Below, piece after piece: positions 46,163 through 56,700 of a stretch of 64,000 nt of DNA. Position 1 is the stretch's first letter, and each line of letters starts with the position of its first letter. The stretch covers positions 27,939,614 to 28,003,613 of the forward strand of contig JARZZO010000008.1 in NCBI GenBank assembly GCA_030544215.1, read 5' to 3'. Origin of the DNA: Zantedeschia hybrid cultivar. Taxonomy: Eukaryota; Streptophyta; Magnoliopsida; Alismatales; Araceae. A model generated the notes under the pieces. That model did no database searches, had not been told where the DNA came from, and saw only the letters and a list, made by a program, of their open reading frames with translations. A program made the translations under genes and the position numbers.

Positions 46163-46761
46163 TTCACTTATTAGCAAGTGCTTCTTATCTCTAAGCGATG
46201 GAACAACCGATACCAAGCCAACAATTTGCAAAGAAAGCTAACTGGTAACAAGTTGTTAGCAAAAGTAACGAAACTGCACTACAAATGGTTCCACTACCTC
46301 ACTGCTCCACGCTACTTCAGATTGATCTTTTTGTCTACTTCTCTATGAAAATGACAGGATGCCCACTTTCAAATAGACAAATCTTCTCTACAAACCTAAC
46401 AATCATGTAGGTTAGGCGATCGTATCAATATGAAATTAGATGGGGAAGTCGGTGGAACACCAAAGTGTACATAAACAAATGCCATTTACTGAACTATGAA
46501 CAATGCACTTTTAGGTTCTGCTTCCCCACAAGCTCACAGCTTAGAATTGACCTGACGAAACCATGTGGCGATTGCTTCAGTTTCTTTTCTTTCAAGCGAT
46601 ACAATAACCATTTTTGATATTGTTCACACAATTCATAGGTGAATGTCAATCAGTGGTAGAACATGTGCATAGGACTAGGTATTCGCTGACAAGAATAGCA
46701 AAGTTAATTCAAAATATAATTATGTTTTAACTTTTAAAAATATAGTGTATTTACAAATAAG
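46163..46761. other. Unassigned intergenic sequence
   Basis: AT-rich sequence between two MITEs. No feature can be supported. Confidence 0.35.
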
Positions 46762-46914
46762 TCTTCTTAATCTAACTATTTATTTGTAAGTCCTCACAAG
46801 CACCCATGAATGGGTGCAAGGCCTCAAAATGTTACAAAAGAGCCCTTTTAAAGTGTTAGAAAGTTGTGATTGTAGGGGCTTATTTGTAAATAGTTAGATT
46901 AGGAAGAGTTCTTT
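46762..46914. mobile_element. Short MITE-like inverted repeat
   Basis: CTTCTTAATCTAACTATTTATTTG at the left is inverted as AAATAGTTAGATTAGGAAGAG at the right, about 150 bp overall. A second small inverted pair (CACCCATGAATGGGTG) lies at its centre. Target duplication unresolved. Confidence 0.5.
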
Positions 46915-47211
46915 ATAATATCAAAAGTTTACTTTGTTGAAGATGAACTCTGAAGCCAGAGAATCAAAGAATTAGTTAACTTACTTGGAAGTGAAAAACT
47001 GAATCTTGAAAACTGAAAGGACAGGAAGTTCTAAGAATTTGAACTTCCGGGAGGAATCCATAGATCCACAAGTAAAAGAAAAGAGAGAGTAAAAAGGGGT
47101 CCAATGCCTCCAAGATTTGAAATCTTGCAAAAATTCCAAGTCATGCACCTAAAGCATGGGGTGAAGCATTGTGGATTTGTGTTTGTAGTGATGCATTCTC
47201 AGTTTATTGTA
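46915..47211. other. Unassigned intergenic sequence
   Basis: AT-rich sequence ending in the AGTTTATTGTA target copy (47201-47211) of the following MITE. No coding or RNA signal. Confidence 0.35.
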
Positions 47212-47607
47212 CAGTAATACTTGCTGCAATGCCCAGGGCATTGCCGTTCGATCCAGTGGATCGGAAGGCCGCCCATGCTCCACTGGGCTGCAAATGAACT
47301 TGTTTTCTATTTTTTTTATTTTATTTTCTGATTTAAAAAAAAAATAGAATGTCCGATCAAAAATTCGACCGTACAACCAACAAGTTCGGGTCAGCCCCGA
47401 CCTAATTATATATATATTTTTTAAAAAAATTACACACAAGTCGAGGTGTATACTAAAAGTTTTTTTTTAAAAAAATTATAGAATCAGCTAAAAAATACAG
47501 AAAAATTAAAAAAATAAAAAGTTGACCCGTTTGCTGTCCAACAGAACGCTGGACAGCCGTCTTCTACTGGAATCTACCTGGATTGCAATGCCCAAAATAT
47601 TGGAGCA
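47212..47607. mobile_element. Mutator-like MITE with 11-bp target duplication
   Basis: Starts CAGTAATACTTGCTGCAATGCC. It contains a TTCGATCCAGTGGATCGGAAG subterminal palindrome and GTCCGATCAAAAATTCGAC, as in the sister elements. The right end is diverged (GATTGCAATGCCCAAAATATTGG). The 11-mer AGTTTATTGTA stands exactly on both sides (47201-47211 and 47608-47618), which fits Mutator-superfamily transposition. Confidence 0.75.
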
Positions 47608-47734
47608 AGTTTATTGTATTTGGTGGGAATGCCCTCAGCCCAATGGACTGAACACATGAGCACTTCCACGTTCAACAGGGGTACGAATCCAGATTACCCT
47701 CGGATTTGCACCTCGCCTTGATGACAGCTTTGGG

Positions 47735-47955
47735 TAATAGTTGTTGTATGCCTGCAATGATGGTTCGCATCACATGAGAGCATGATTTTTATTTTTTTAA
47801 TATTTTTTCAACTGTTCAATCCGAGATCAGATAATGTGGACGACAAGTTGGTGTGGCCTCCCAACTTAATAATTTTTTTAAAAAATTGACTTTTTTCTGT
47901 CATCTAATCTTGATCTGATTGCAATGTCTGAGAGGAATTGCAACAAGTATTACTC
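47735..47955. mobile_element. Small Mutator-like MITE relative
   Basis: The left end GTAATAGTTGTTGTATGCCTG and the right end AGGAATTGCAACAAGTATTACTC are inverse copies of the family terminus. The inside is short and AT-rich. No adjacent exact target duplication. Confidence 0.5.
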
Positions 47956-48235
47956 TTACCCTTGATGTAGATTTGGGGGGCCGAACCCAGGCCTCAAAAC
48001 CCACTTCATTTTCAATTCACCTGCTGGGCTGATCTTTAAGCCAAAGTTGGACTAGCCCGAGCAATCTTGGGCTGAATTTGGGCCAATTCTCAGCAAAACT
48101 TCCTCTAGATATTCTCTGAAACAGAGGTTTGTAAAGAACCTCCAAAAAAAAATTGTATTTATGTAACCTCCTTTGTATTTGGATATATGTTTAAAAAACT
48201 CCCAAAGGTAGCATCCTTTGTGTATTTGCCACCAA
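47956..48235. other. Unassigned intergenic sequence
   Basis: Spacer between two MITEs, ending with the 11-bp target copy TTTGCCACCAA (48225-48235). No coding signal. Confidence 0.35.
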
Positions 48236-48749
48236 GTAATACTTGTTGTAATGCCATGCATTGCAATCCACGTGGATTGTAATGTATGGAATAGCAGCCG
48301 TCCGATCCGACTGTATTGGACGCTGCTGTACAGCCCGTCTAAATTTAGGAGGGATGTTTTTTTTTATTTTTTATTTTCCGTTCAAATTTTTTAAAAAAAT
48401 TTTGAGCGTCCGATAAAAAATCGGACAGTATAGCCGGGTTGCTTCGGTCGGCTCCCACCCGACTGTATGCTTTTTTTTCAATTTTTTTTTGGACACAAAC
48501 CTCAATTTATGTGTAAAAAATAAAAATGAAATTAAAAAAAAATTATACAGTCGGGTCGGGACCGATCTGAGCAACCCGACTGTACCGTCCGATTTTTGAT
48601 CGGACGCTCTAAAAAAATTTAAAAAATATGAACATAAAATAAAAAAAATGAAAAAATGTCTCCCCTAAATCTAGACGGGATACACAATAACCGTCCGATC
48701 CTACTAGATCGGATGACTACTGTGCCATATATTGCAGCAAATATTACTC
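48236..48749. mobile_element. Mutator-like MITE with exact 11-bp target duplication
   Basis: The left end GTAATACTTGTTGTAATGCC and the right end ATATTGCAGCAAATATTACTC are inverted repeats. TTTGCCACCAA stands on both sides (48225-48235 and 48750-48760). Inside, near-perfect long complementarity joins GTCCGATAAAAAATCGGAC, CTAAATTTAGGAGGGA and their inverses (TCCCCTAAATCTAGACGGG), so the whole 514 bp can fold into a hairpin. Non-coding. Confidence 0.85.
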
Positions 48750-49532
48750 TTTGCCACCAAGGTTGTGATGCCCAAGTTAAGGATCCTTAGTGACCTCAAG
48801 ATTGGCCCACATGACGCTGAACTTTGATGGCTTGTGGAAGCTTTTAAAATACATTAAGAGAAAGACTTGTTATAATGCCATGGCATTACAAATCCAGATG
48901 GAATGCAATGTTCAGTGTGCAGCAGTTTGATCACCCTGATTAGATGGCTGCGAGCAACACACAATTTCTTTTCTTTTCGAAAAAGTCTATCATCTCAGCT
49001 CGGTTGCCATATTGTTTGATTTTTTATTGGATAGTTAAAATTTTCAAAAAAGAAAAAAGAGAACATACATTCGCACAATTCAAACCGTCGGATCACACAA
49101 TTGTGTTATCTATCGGTCAAGCGTGCTGCATGCTGCTGCAATGCCTACATTGTAGCAACTCTTTCTCTAACATTAATAGTATAAAGAACTTTTAAAATAG
49201 GCTCTGCATAAATTGTTTTCTGAAGACCGTATCTTTAGTCGGAATATTAGATCAAATGTAATTTATAGTTTGGAAAGTCTTCTAAGCTGTTTATAATAAT
49301 TATTACTTCCTATGCTTGGCCTTTTTTAACGTGATGAAAATGCAGAATATAGAAATTGTGCAGAATTAGATGGAAATTTGTGCGGAATTACATGAAAAGA
49401 CAACCCCGTATACTGATTTGTCTGAGAAGGGCCTCTTTGCAATTTTAGAACTTCTTTGGTAAAATGATAGGATTATATTTTTATGGAAATACTAAAAAAG
49501 CAAATAATAAATGGGGAAGGAGAGTCTATAGA
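48750..49532. other. Unassigned intergenic sequence with a decayed MITE-like part
   Basis: At about 48870-49165 a left phrase ACTTGTTATAATGCCATGGC and a right phrase CTGCAATGCCTACATTGTAGCAACTC resemble the Mutator-like MITE termini but lack the GTAATA ends. A chance 83-codon frame overlaps it. The rest is AT-rich and unassigned. Confidence 0.35.
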
Positions 49533-49687
49533 TTGTATGAAACATGCCACCTAATGTCCCTTCAAATATTATTTTTGATATAGTATTAATTTTGATACTG
49601 ATCTTTGGATTGTGTGAAACCTGCCCCATAATGTCCTTTCAAATGCTAATTTTGATATACTATTAATTTTGATACTGATATTTTTAA
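49533..49687. repeat. Tandem duplication, two ~77-bp units
   Basis: Unit 1 (TTGTATGAAACATGCCACC..., 49533-49609) and unit 2 (TTGTGTGAAACCTGCCCCA..., 49610-49687) share the run TAATGTCC(C/T)TTCAAAT, TTTTGATATA, TATTAATTTTGATACTGAT in order with about ten differences. Confidence 0.8.
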
Positions 49688-50435
49688 AGATTATAATATC
49701 TATACTAAGTTTGATATTACAGGAGATATAGAAAAGGAGGACAGAAGGGAAAAGAAAGGGTTACGAGTGGGAAGAGAGAGAAGTGCTTCTTTAACTTTCG
49801 GATGATATGCTCTAAGATTTTTTTATAGGTTCAATATATTTACTAATGTATAAATATACAAATTGAACGCGTATAACTAAATACCTACTACTATCACTAG
49901 TAATTGTTTCTAGTTATAATCATGTAAGAAGAAGAAGAAGGGGAAAGGGAAAACAATGTTTGGGTTATAATCCCACAGGACTTAATTGGAACTCTTAGAA
50001 GATCGAGGCTTATGTATTTGGGATATCTATCTTCATAACAAGGCAGATTTTGTTGAAGAAAGCCTGTTAGTACGAACTACGAAGCATAATACAATGTAAT
50101 GTGTATGGTATTTGCTTCAGACTTCTTAATCCTTTAAAGGCCTTACAACCAACCTAACACATTTGATTGGATTTATCTGATTTAAATTTGGGTTGATCTA
50201 ATTTGATATCAACCTAACCCAACCCGCCTAATTTGCATTCTCACTGATCGTGGGACAATCCATCAGCATTAAATAATCATAAATAGTCAGGAAAAAAGGT
50301 TTTAAAAAAATAAGCTCATGATTATCGAACCTCAGCACATTTGATTGGATGTCTGAGGATCCATATGTGATCTGACAGCTCAAATCATGTATGACATAAT
50401 TCCATAGCTATTCTCTACCAAATCTTAAACCCTAC
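49688..50435. other. Unassigned intergenic sequence
   Basis: AT-rich sequence with a GAAGAAGAAGAAG run near 49930. A segment at 50160-50245 with GGTTGATCTAATTTGATATCAACC phrases is self-complementary. No gene is recognised. Confidence 0.35.
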
Positions 50436-52071
50436 GGTCCCGTTTGGTATCGGGATAAGTCAGGGATAAGCCAGGGATATCCCCGTTCCTCGTTTGGCAT
50501 TGCAAAAAGTCACGAGGATAAGAGGGGTTAAGGGAGATAGGGATAAGGGAGCTTAACCCCATTTTTGGGGTTAGATATGGGGATAACTTATTCCACCAAA
50601 AAAGTGGAATGACTTATCCTCGCCCCTTAACCTCATTGTTACCCTCATTTGCCCCTTCTCTTAGTTCATAAAATAATAATATATTTAACTCTAATAATTA
50701 TTTTATTACTATCTAATGACGTTAAATATATTATTAAATAAAATTCTTAATCAAATCGATACCACCTATAGAATATATTATTATATTTATCTTATATATC
50801 ATTATCTTTAAATAGTGTTAATAAGTATTTTAATATATTATTATATATAATATAATATCATATATTATTATCTTAAATTAGTATTTGTACTTAAATTATT
50901 AGTATTAGTACTAATAAGTATTAGTATTACATCGTATTCTTAAAATAGTAATATAATTAACTCTAATAACAACTTTATTTCTAGTTAATGACATTATGTC
51001 ATTAAATAGAAATATGAATCAAGCCAACACGGATGGAATATATTATTATACTAAATAATAGTAATAAGAATCTTTAATATATTATTATACATAATATAAT
51101 AATATATATTATTATCTTAGATAGTACTAATAAGTTTTTTAATATATTATTATATATTATAAAATAACATATATTATTATCTTAAATTAATATTAGTACT
51201 TATATTAGTAATATTAGTACTTACATACTAATATTAGTATTAATAAGCATTAGTACTACATTGGATTTATAAAATAATATACTTAAATTCAATAACGGCT
51301 TCATTACTAACTAATGAAATAATGTGTACTTTAATATATACTTTAATATATACTTAAATTCAATAATACTTAAAATAATATATATAATACTTAAATAAAT
51401 CTATAAGCATCTTTAATATATTTTATATGTAATATAATAATATACATTATTATTTTAAATAACACTAATAAATATTTTAATAGATTATTATATAATATAA
51501 TACATATATTATTATCTTAGATTAGTATTAGTACTTACATACTAGTATTAGACTATTAGTACTAATAGACATTAGTATTACATCGGATTTATAAAATAAT
51601 AATATAATTAACTTTAATAATGGTTTATTTACTATATTGAATAATACTATTAAGTATATTTAATATATTATTATATTCTAATTATATGTTAATTATGTGT
51701 AGTATAAATTGAGTGCCTTTAAAATATAATTAAATTCAATAACTTGAATTAAGTATGTTTAGTGTATCATGATACGAGTAATAAAAAATAAAAAAATATT
51801 TACACTTAATATACTACATATATATTGAATATATAGTTATATTACATAAAATAATATAATACCCATGTTACTTTAGATTAGAAGGGTAGCAATGTCTTTT
51901 TCACAACTTATCTTCCATACTGTGCTCATTTTCACCAAATAGAGAATAGGATTAACTTTTTTCTTATCCCCTCACATACCAAACACATCACAGAATAAGG
52001 ATAGGGATAAATTAATCTAAGTTAATTTATCCCTATTCTTCCCTTTTTCTATCCCGATACCAAACAAGACC
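50436..52071. mobile_element. 1.64-kb AT-rich TIR element, no transposase
   Basis: The left terminus GGTCCCGTTTGGTATCGGGA and the inverse of the right terminus GGTCTTGTTTGGTATCGGGA differ at two positions over 20 bp. A 3-bp TAC stands at each side (50433-50435 and 52072-52074). If the first base is counted as flank, CTA fits the trinucleotide target preference of PIF/Harbinger elements. Subterminal GGGATAAG/CTTATCCC phrases recur at both ends. The interior (about 50690-51850) is extremely AT-rich, with iterated TAATATATTATTATAT and TATTAGTACTAATAAG phrases. No transposase frame is present, so it is non-autonomous. Confidence 0.75.
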
Positions 52072-53112
52072 TACTTGTTCCCCTGGATAGTGAACATTTA
52101 AACAAATTTTTTTTTCTGCAGTAGTTAGTGAACATATAAATGTGGTGATGCAATAAGTCTTTTCTTTAATCCAGTACATAACTTTTGAAGAATAGTGAGA
52201 CCTAACTGCACTAGCAACTTGGTAAAACTGGCTGGCAAAATAAGTAATGACTACATTAGCAATCTGGTAAAAATAAAAAATGTGACACCATTTTTATCCG
52301 AGCCATGTGAATAAAGATGTACTGAGACAGATAATGGGACACAGAAGTTTTGAACTAAAATATGTAAAAGTTTTAGAGACGAGATATTTAGGAGTGTTTG
52401 CATTCGTTAAATTTTTTTTGGGAAATACTTTTTTAGCTAACTTTCACATATTTTGCAAATACGAGTAAAAGTTAACAGGAAAAGTATTTTTCATATTCTT
52501 GAAATATTCCCTTTTCGTGATGGTCTATTTCTCCATTCTTCTCCGTGGAAAAATATTTTTCGGAAAATATTTACTGCTATCTCTTCCTTCACGGCAGATC
52601 CTCATGTCGCACTCTCTCCATATCTGTCTCTCATCATGTGAAAACTCTAACGTCTCCATGAGATTCGCAAACACGTGCTTTTCTTTTATAAGAAAATATT
52701 TCCCATAACTTTTTACTCTCCAAGAAACATTTCCATGATTTTCTACTCTCCGGATAAACATTGAGAATGCAAATGCCCCTAGTACTCCAACATTTATACC
52801 TAGATATATACCTTTACTCACATAAGTTAAGAGTAAATTAGTCATTTACTAAAATTAAATATATAAAATCAATCTTACCTGTAAAAGGAGACGCAAGCAA
52901 GGGGGTGAAATAGGGAGGCACAAAAGAATGAAAGATCTAGTCTCAAAGTTCTGCTTCCCTTTAGTAATAAGTCAAGAATAACACGGCCCATTCGATTTAC
53001 CCAAGCATATTCACTTTGATTAGTCAGACTCCGCATTTTAGATAAGAATAGTTTATTCTGAAGCAAAGTGAAATAAGCAAATTGACCAACCAACTCGAAG
53101 CATTTATACTAA
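52072..53112. other. Intergenic sequence, no gene recognised
   Basis: AT-rich DNA. Short frames near 52450-52850 on both strands (phrases such as GGAAAATATTT and its inverse AAATATTTTTC) suggest a decayed inverted repeat, but no bounded element could be fixed. Confidence 0.4.
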
Positions 53113-53420
53113 GGTGTCATTTGATGCATCATAAAACACTGTAAATAACTGGAAAATGACGTTTTTCTCGTGTTCGAAGTGTTGTAAATTATTTTACCAC
53201 ACCTTTTCGTACATTTGGTGTGTTATAAACTGCTGTATTTTAAAACCAATTAACCTCTAAAATTCTCTTTTTAGCTTACTTTTAACTGATTCGGTTTACA
53301 ATCCAAAGTGACAAACTGATGATTGTGGAATCATAAATCTTGGTTTCACCAGTTTTAGAATCAGTGATTTCAAAATCGAGATTTTACCGTATTTTACAGC
53401 ATAACATACCAAATGATCCC
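53113..53420. mobile_element. Tourist-like MITE, 308 bp, TAA target duplication
   Basis: The left end GGTGTCATTTGATGCATCAT and the right end TACCAAATGATCCC are imperfect inverted repeats. TAA stands on both sides (53110-53112 and 53421-53423). Inner inverted blocks are AAAACACTGTAAATAAC/TATTTTACAGCAT and GTTCGAAGTGTTGTAAATTA. Length and plan match the element at 21292-21600. Non-coding. Confidence 0.7.
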
Positions 53421-53568
53421 TAACTAGAATAGACATTAACAACACCTATTTTTACGTATTTTATTTCTTACTTATATTACTTAATTTATTTCTCTTATTC
53501 TAAAATAAGATATCAATTCGATTCTAATAAAATAATATATCTCTTGTTCCACAGCCCAGTTATCAAAG

Positions 53569-53599
53569 TGGGCCTTAGAATCCTACCGCCTCGGGCCCA
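53569..53599. promoter_or_regulatory. Two site II (TGGGCC) elements in the RBM48 promoter
   Basis: TGGGCC (53569-53574) and its inverse GGCCCA (53594-53599) lie about 110-140 bp before the RBM48 start codon. Pairs of TGGGCC/GGCCCA motifs bind TCP-type factors and are common in promoters of constitutive ribosome, splicing and mitochondrial genes. The motif is short, so the call rests on its number and position. Confidence 0.5.
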
Positions 53600-53706
53600 C
53601 GCATCCTACCGCCTTCCCTGCCATTAGATTGGTCGCTCCAGGCCACTCCTCCCTTCGCAGCAGCAGCAGCAACAGAAGCAGAACGCAGAGAGAGAGAGAG
53701 AGAGAG

Positions 53707-56700
53707 ATGCCCCGGGAGCGAGGGGAGCCCCCCGCCGTCCGCGTCTACACCGTCTGCGACGAGTCCAGGTAGGAATCCATCTCCCTCTCCCTTTCCTATT
53801 ATTAATCATCTAATTTTGTTCTTGATCTCTTCCGTTTTTTAATTTTAGTTTTAATTTATTTTTATTATTTTATTGATCTCTTGTCTTATTTTAATTTTGA
53901 TTTATTTTTATTATTATTTTGAAACAGGTATTTGATCGTGAGGAATGTTCCTGCTCTGGGTTGCGGCGACGAGCTTGCGAAGCTGTTTGGTTCTTACGGC
54001 GAGGTGGAAGAGTAGGTCACCCGTCGCCCTTTCTCCTGATGTTACTTGTTAGCATGAGACGTTTAAGGCGGATTTTATGTGGTTTTGCTCGCGGGTAGCC
54101 TGTTGAATAGGAGTATTTTTTTTTTTTTGGCTAGTGATGATGCATCAATGGGCAATTTTAGGTTGTCACTAGTAACACAAAGTCCAGATTCAAAGGAACT
54201 TTGCCTTGAAAGGAGATTTTTCCCTTTTTTTTCTCAAGTGGTGATTAAATTCCATTGTGATGCAATCTGGGAAAGGAAAAGGAAAAGAAGAAAAAAGGAT
54301 GATAAAAGCCAAGAAACCATTGCAATAAAGTATGTATGTTTAACTTCTTTCATTGAAAAAAGATTTAGAGTGGGATTGAGCACTGGCAGATCCCATCCCT
54401 TCCATCTCAAATGTCATAATTTAAGTTTGGGAAGTAAACGAGTGGAGTGTATTCTGTGTGTTTCTAGCTTTTACTTGCGAGGTAGCACCTTGAGTTTTTT
54501 CTGCAAAGGAGATTGTGGTTCCATTAGGAGGTTTCTTATAAACTTTAGACTGATGCAAATCCAAGGGCCACCATTGGATTGAGATATCTGCGGGGGCTGT
54601 GATGGGGAGCAAGTCCACTAGCTGAACGCAGATGCTAGGTGTAGATAATGCGAGCATCCTTGTGGCATGCCATGAAGATGCATCATAGCCATTTGATTGT
54701 GGTCACTTTGCTTGAATATGCAGTTTGACCTAGAAAAAAAAGTGGTGTGTGTGTCATGGAGCATGTTTTGTTATTTATTTGATTTTCCCATTATTTGGTG
54801 TCAAGCTCTGTTGAGACTCATGGGAATGCACTATTGCTCAATCGCAGTGTACTAAAGTTGGAGTTGGTGCATCATAGCCATGTTTATACCTTTCACCTTT
54901 TTAAATACAGTTGATTAGGGAAGTTTTCTTATGTTAGTATTAAGATGATCAGAAGGCATGACTAAGATTCATTTGCAATTGGGATGCCTCCATTTGCTTG
55001 GGGTCTCTGCATGATGAGGTGTGTGTGATGTCCAATCTTCTCTTTCTGTAGCCCTTTTTCATTTGACTACAGCTGAGCTCCATGTGTCAAACAGCAGCAT
55101 GAGCTCCTCTGATTTGAGATTTTTCTCAACATACAATGTGGAAGGTGACAGCACCTGCTGTAGTTATCTCGGGAACATCACTTCTTTGGTGTATGTGTGA
55201 TTTTTGGTCACCCCTTTTGTCCTTCTCCCCCTTTCCAAGCTACTTAACATGACCTAATATGCCACATCTTTATCTAACAACATAGTTCCAAGTAATTCAA
55301 AATTGACAAGTTCAGACTGCAACCGGCTGAATGAACGAGATTAGGTCTGGTGAATAGGCACAAGAAGCAACTTAGAAGGGTATGATGGCCTTCTAGCAAT
55401 GCATTCTGACTAGTCCAGACTGCAACTGGCTGACGCAGATGGAAACCGGACGCACCGTCCCAAAAGAAGGAACCAAGAAGGGTGGAAGGGCCTGCTTGGT
55501 CTCACCATGTTGTTATTCTTCTACTCTGATAGGTATGGTACTGTTTGCATCTCCTCAGGATGTCTTCTTTTTATTTCATTTTCCTCTTGCCCAGTATTAT
55601 CATCACCCGAAGAGCAGCACCAGTATATCCTTTTCCTGCTTATTAGTATCAGCAGCATGAATCTTTTTCTGCCACCTCATTTTATCAGTGTTTTGTTCAT
55701 AGTTAAGCATAGCTTAGCTATGTCCTTTCTTACTATGCTAAACCATCTGTTCTGGACCTTCTTTGAGTTCTTTTACCTCCTTAAACTTAATTTTGATTGC
55801 ATCCTCTGGCATGCCCAAAGCATCTGAACCTATTTTCCCTCACTTAACACCAATCGAAGCCACTCCTACACCTCATAGGTGCATTCATCCCAAATTTTGT
55901 CCTTTTCTTTTTTAATCTCTCCACACATCCATCTCAATGTCCTTATCTCTGTCACTCATATTTTATCCATGTTCTCTTCTCACAGCTCAATAAGATCATA
56001 TAACACAGCACGTCAGAACAGTTCTTTCCTTGTTTTGAGAGTAAACCTTCTCTTGGAGTTCTAAGGTAAACAATGATCATGCTTCAAATAGTACTCTAGA
56101 TGCATTTTTCCACTTCATCCAACCTTCCTTTACCCCATGTTTAGTATCATCCTAGATCTTTTGGTTCTTCTGAATAAAACGGCATGACAGAATTCATTGC
56201 ATGTAGCTGACATCAAAACTAATTTTAACATTCTAAGTCAGCCTTTTATTTCATGTTATTAAATCAACACTTCTCACTCTATATGCAGAAAATGACTCTC
56301 CTGAATAAAACACCTCTTCTGTTAACGACTCATTCATCAATCATAACAAAATCAGCCTTTCCCACGCTCGTGTTACTGAAATTTCACTTCATGAACTTTA
56401 GTTCGAGTGATTCTAAAACCTTTAGACTGTAGGGCACTCCCCAACAATCTAATTAAACATTTAACACCTCTATAAGAAAGAACGTGACCTTCCGAGGTTT
56501 GACCACAAATATGACATTGGAAAGACTAAAATGGTGGAGCAGGTTCATGTAACCAACCCCGAGTAATGGGATAAGGCTCTGATGATGATGATGATGATGT
56601 CATCTAAAATGAGAAGTTGATAACATCTGCAAATAATATGTATGGAGGGATCTATCATGTATATATTTGTCACTTTGTCCATAACTAAGGTAAAGAGGCA

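Noticed and set aside
54079..54582. 167-codon + strand frame in RBM48 intron 2
   Set aside because: No domain. It starts just inside the intron and is Ser/Phe/Arg filler. The exon borders on both sides join in frame without it.
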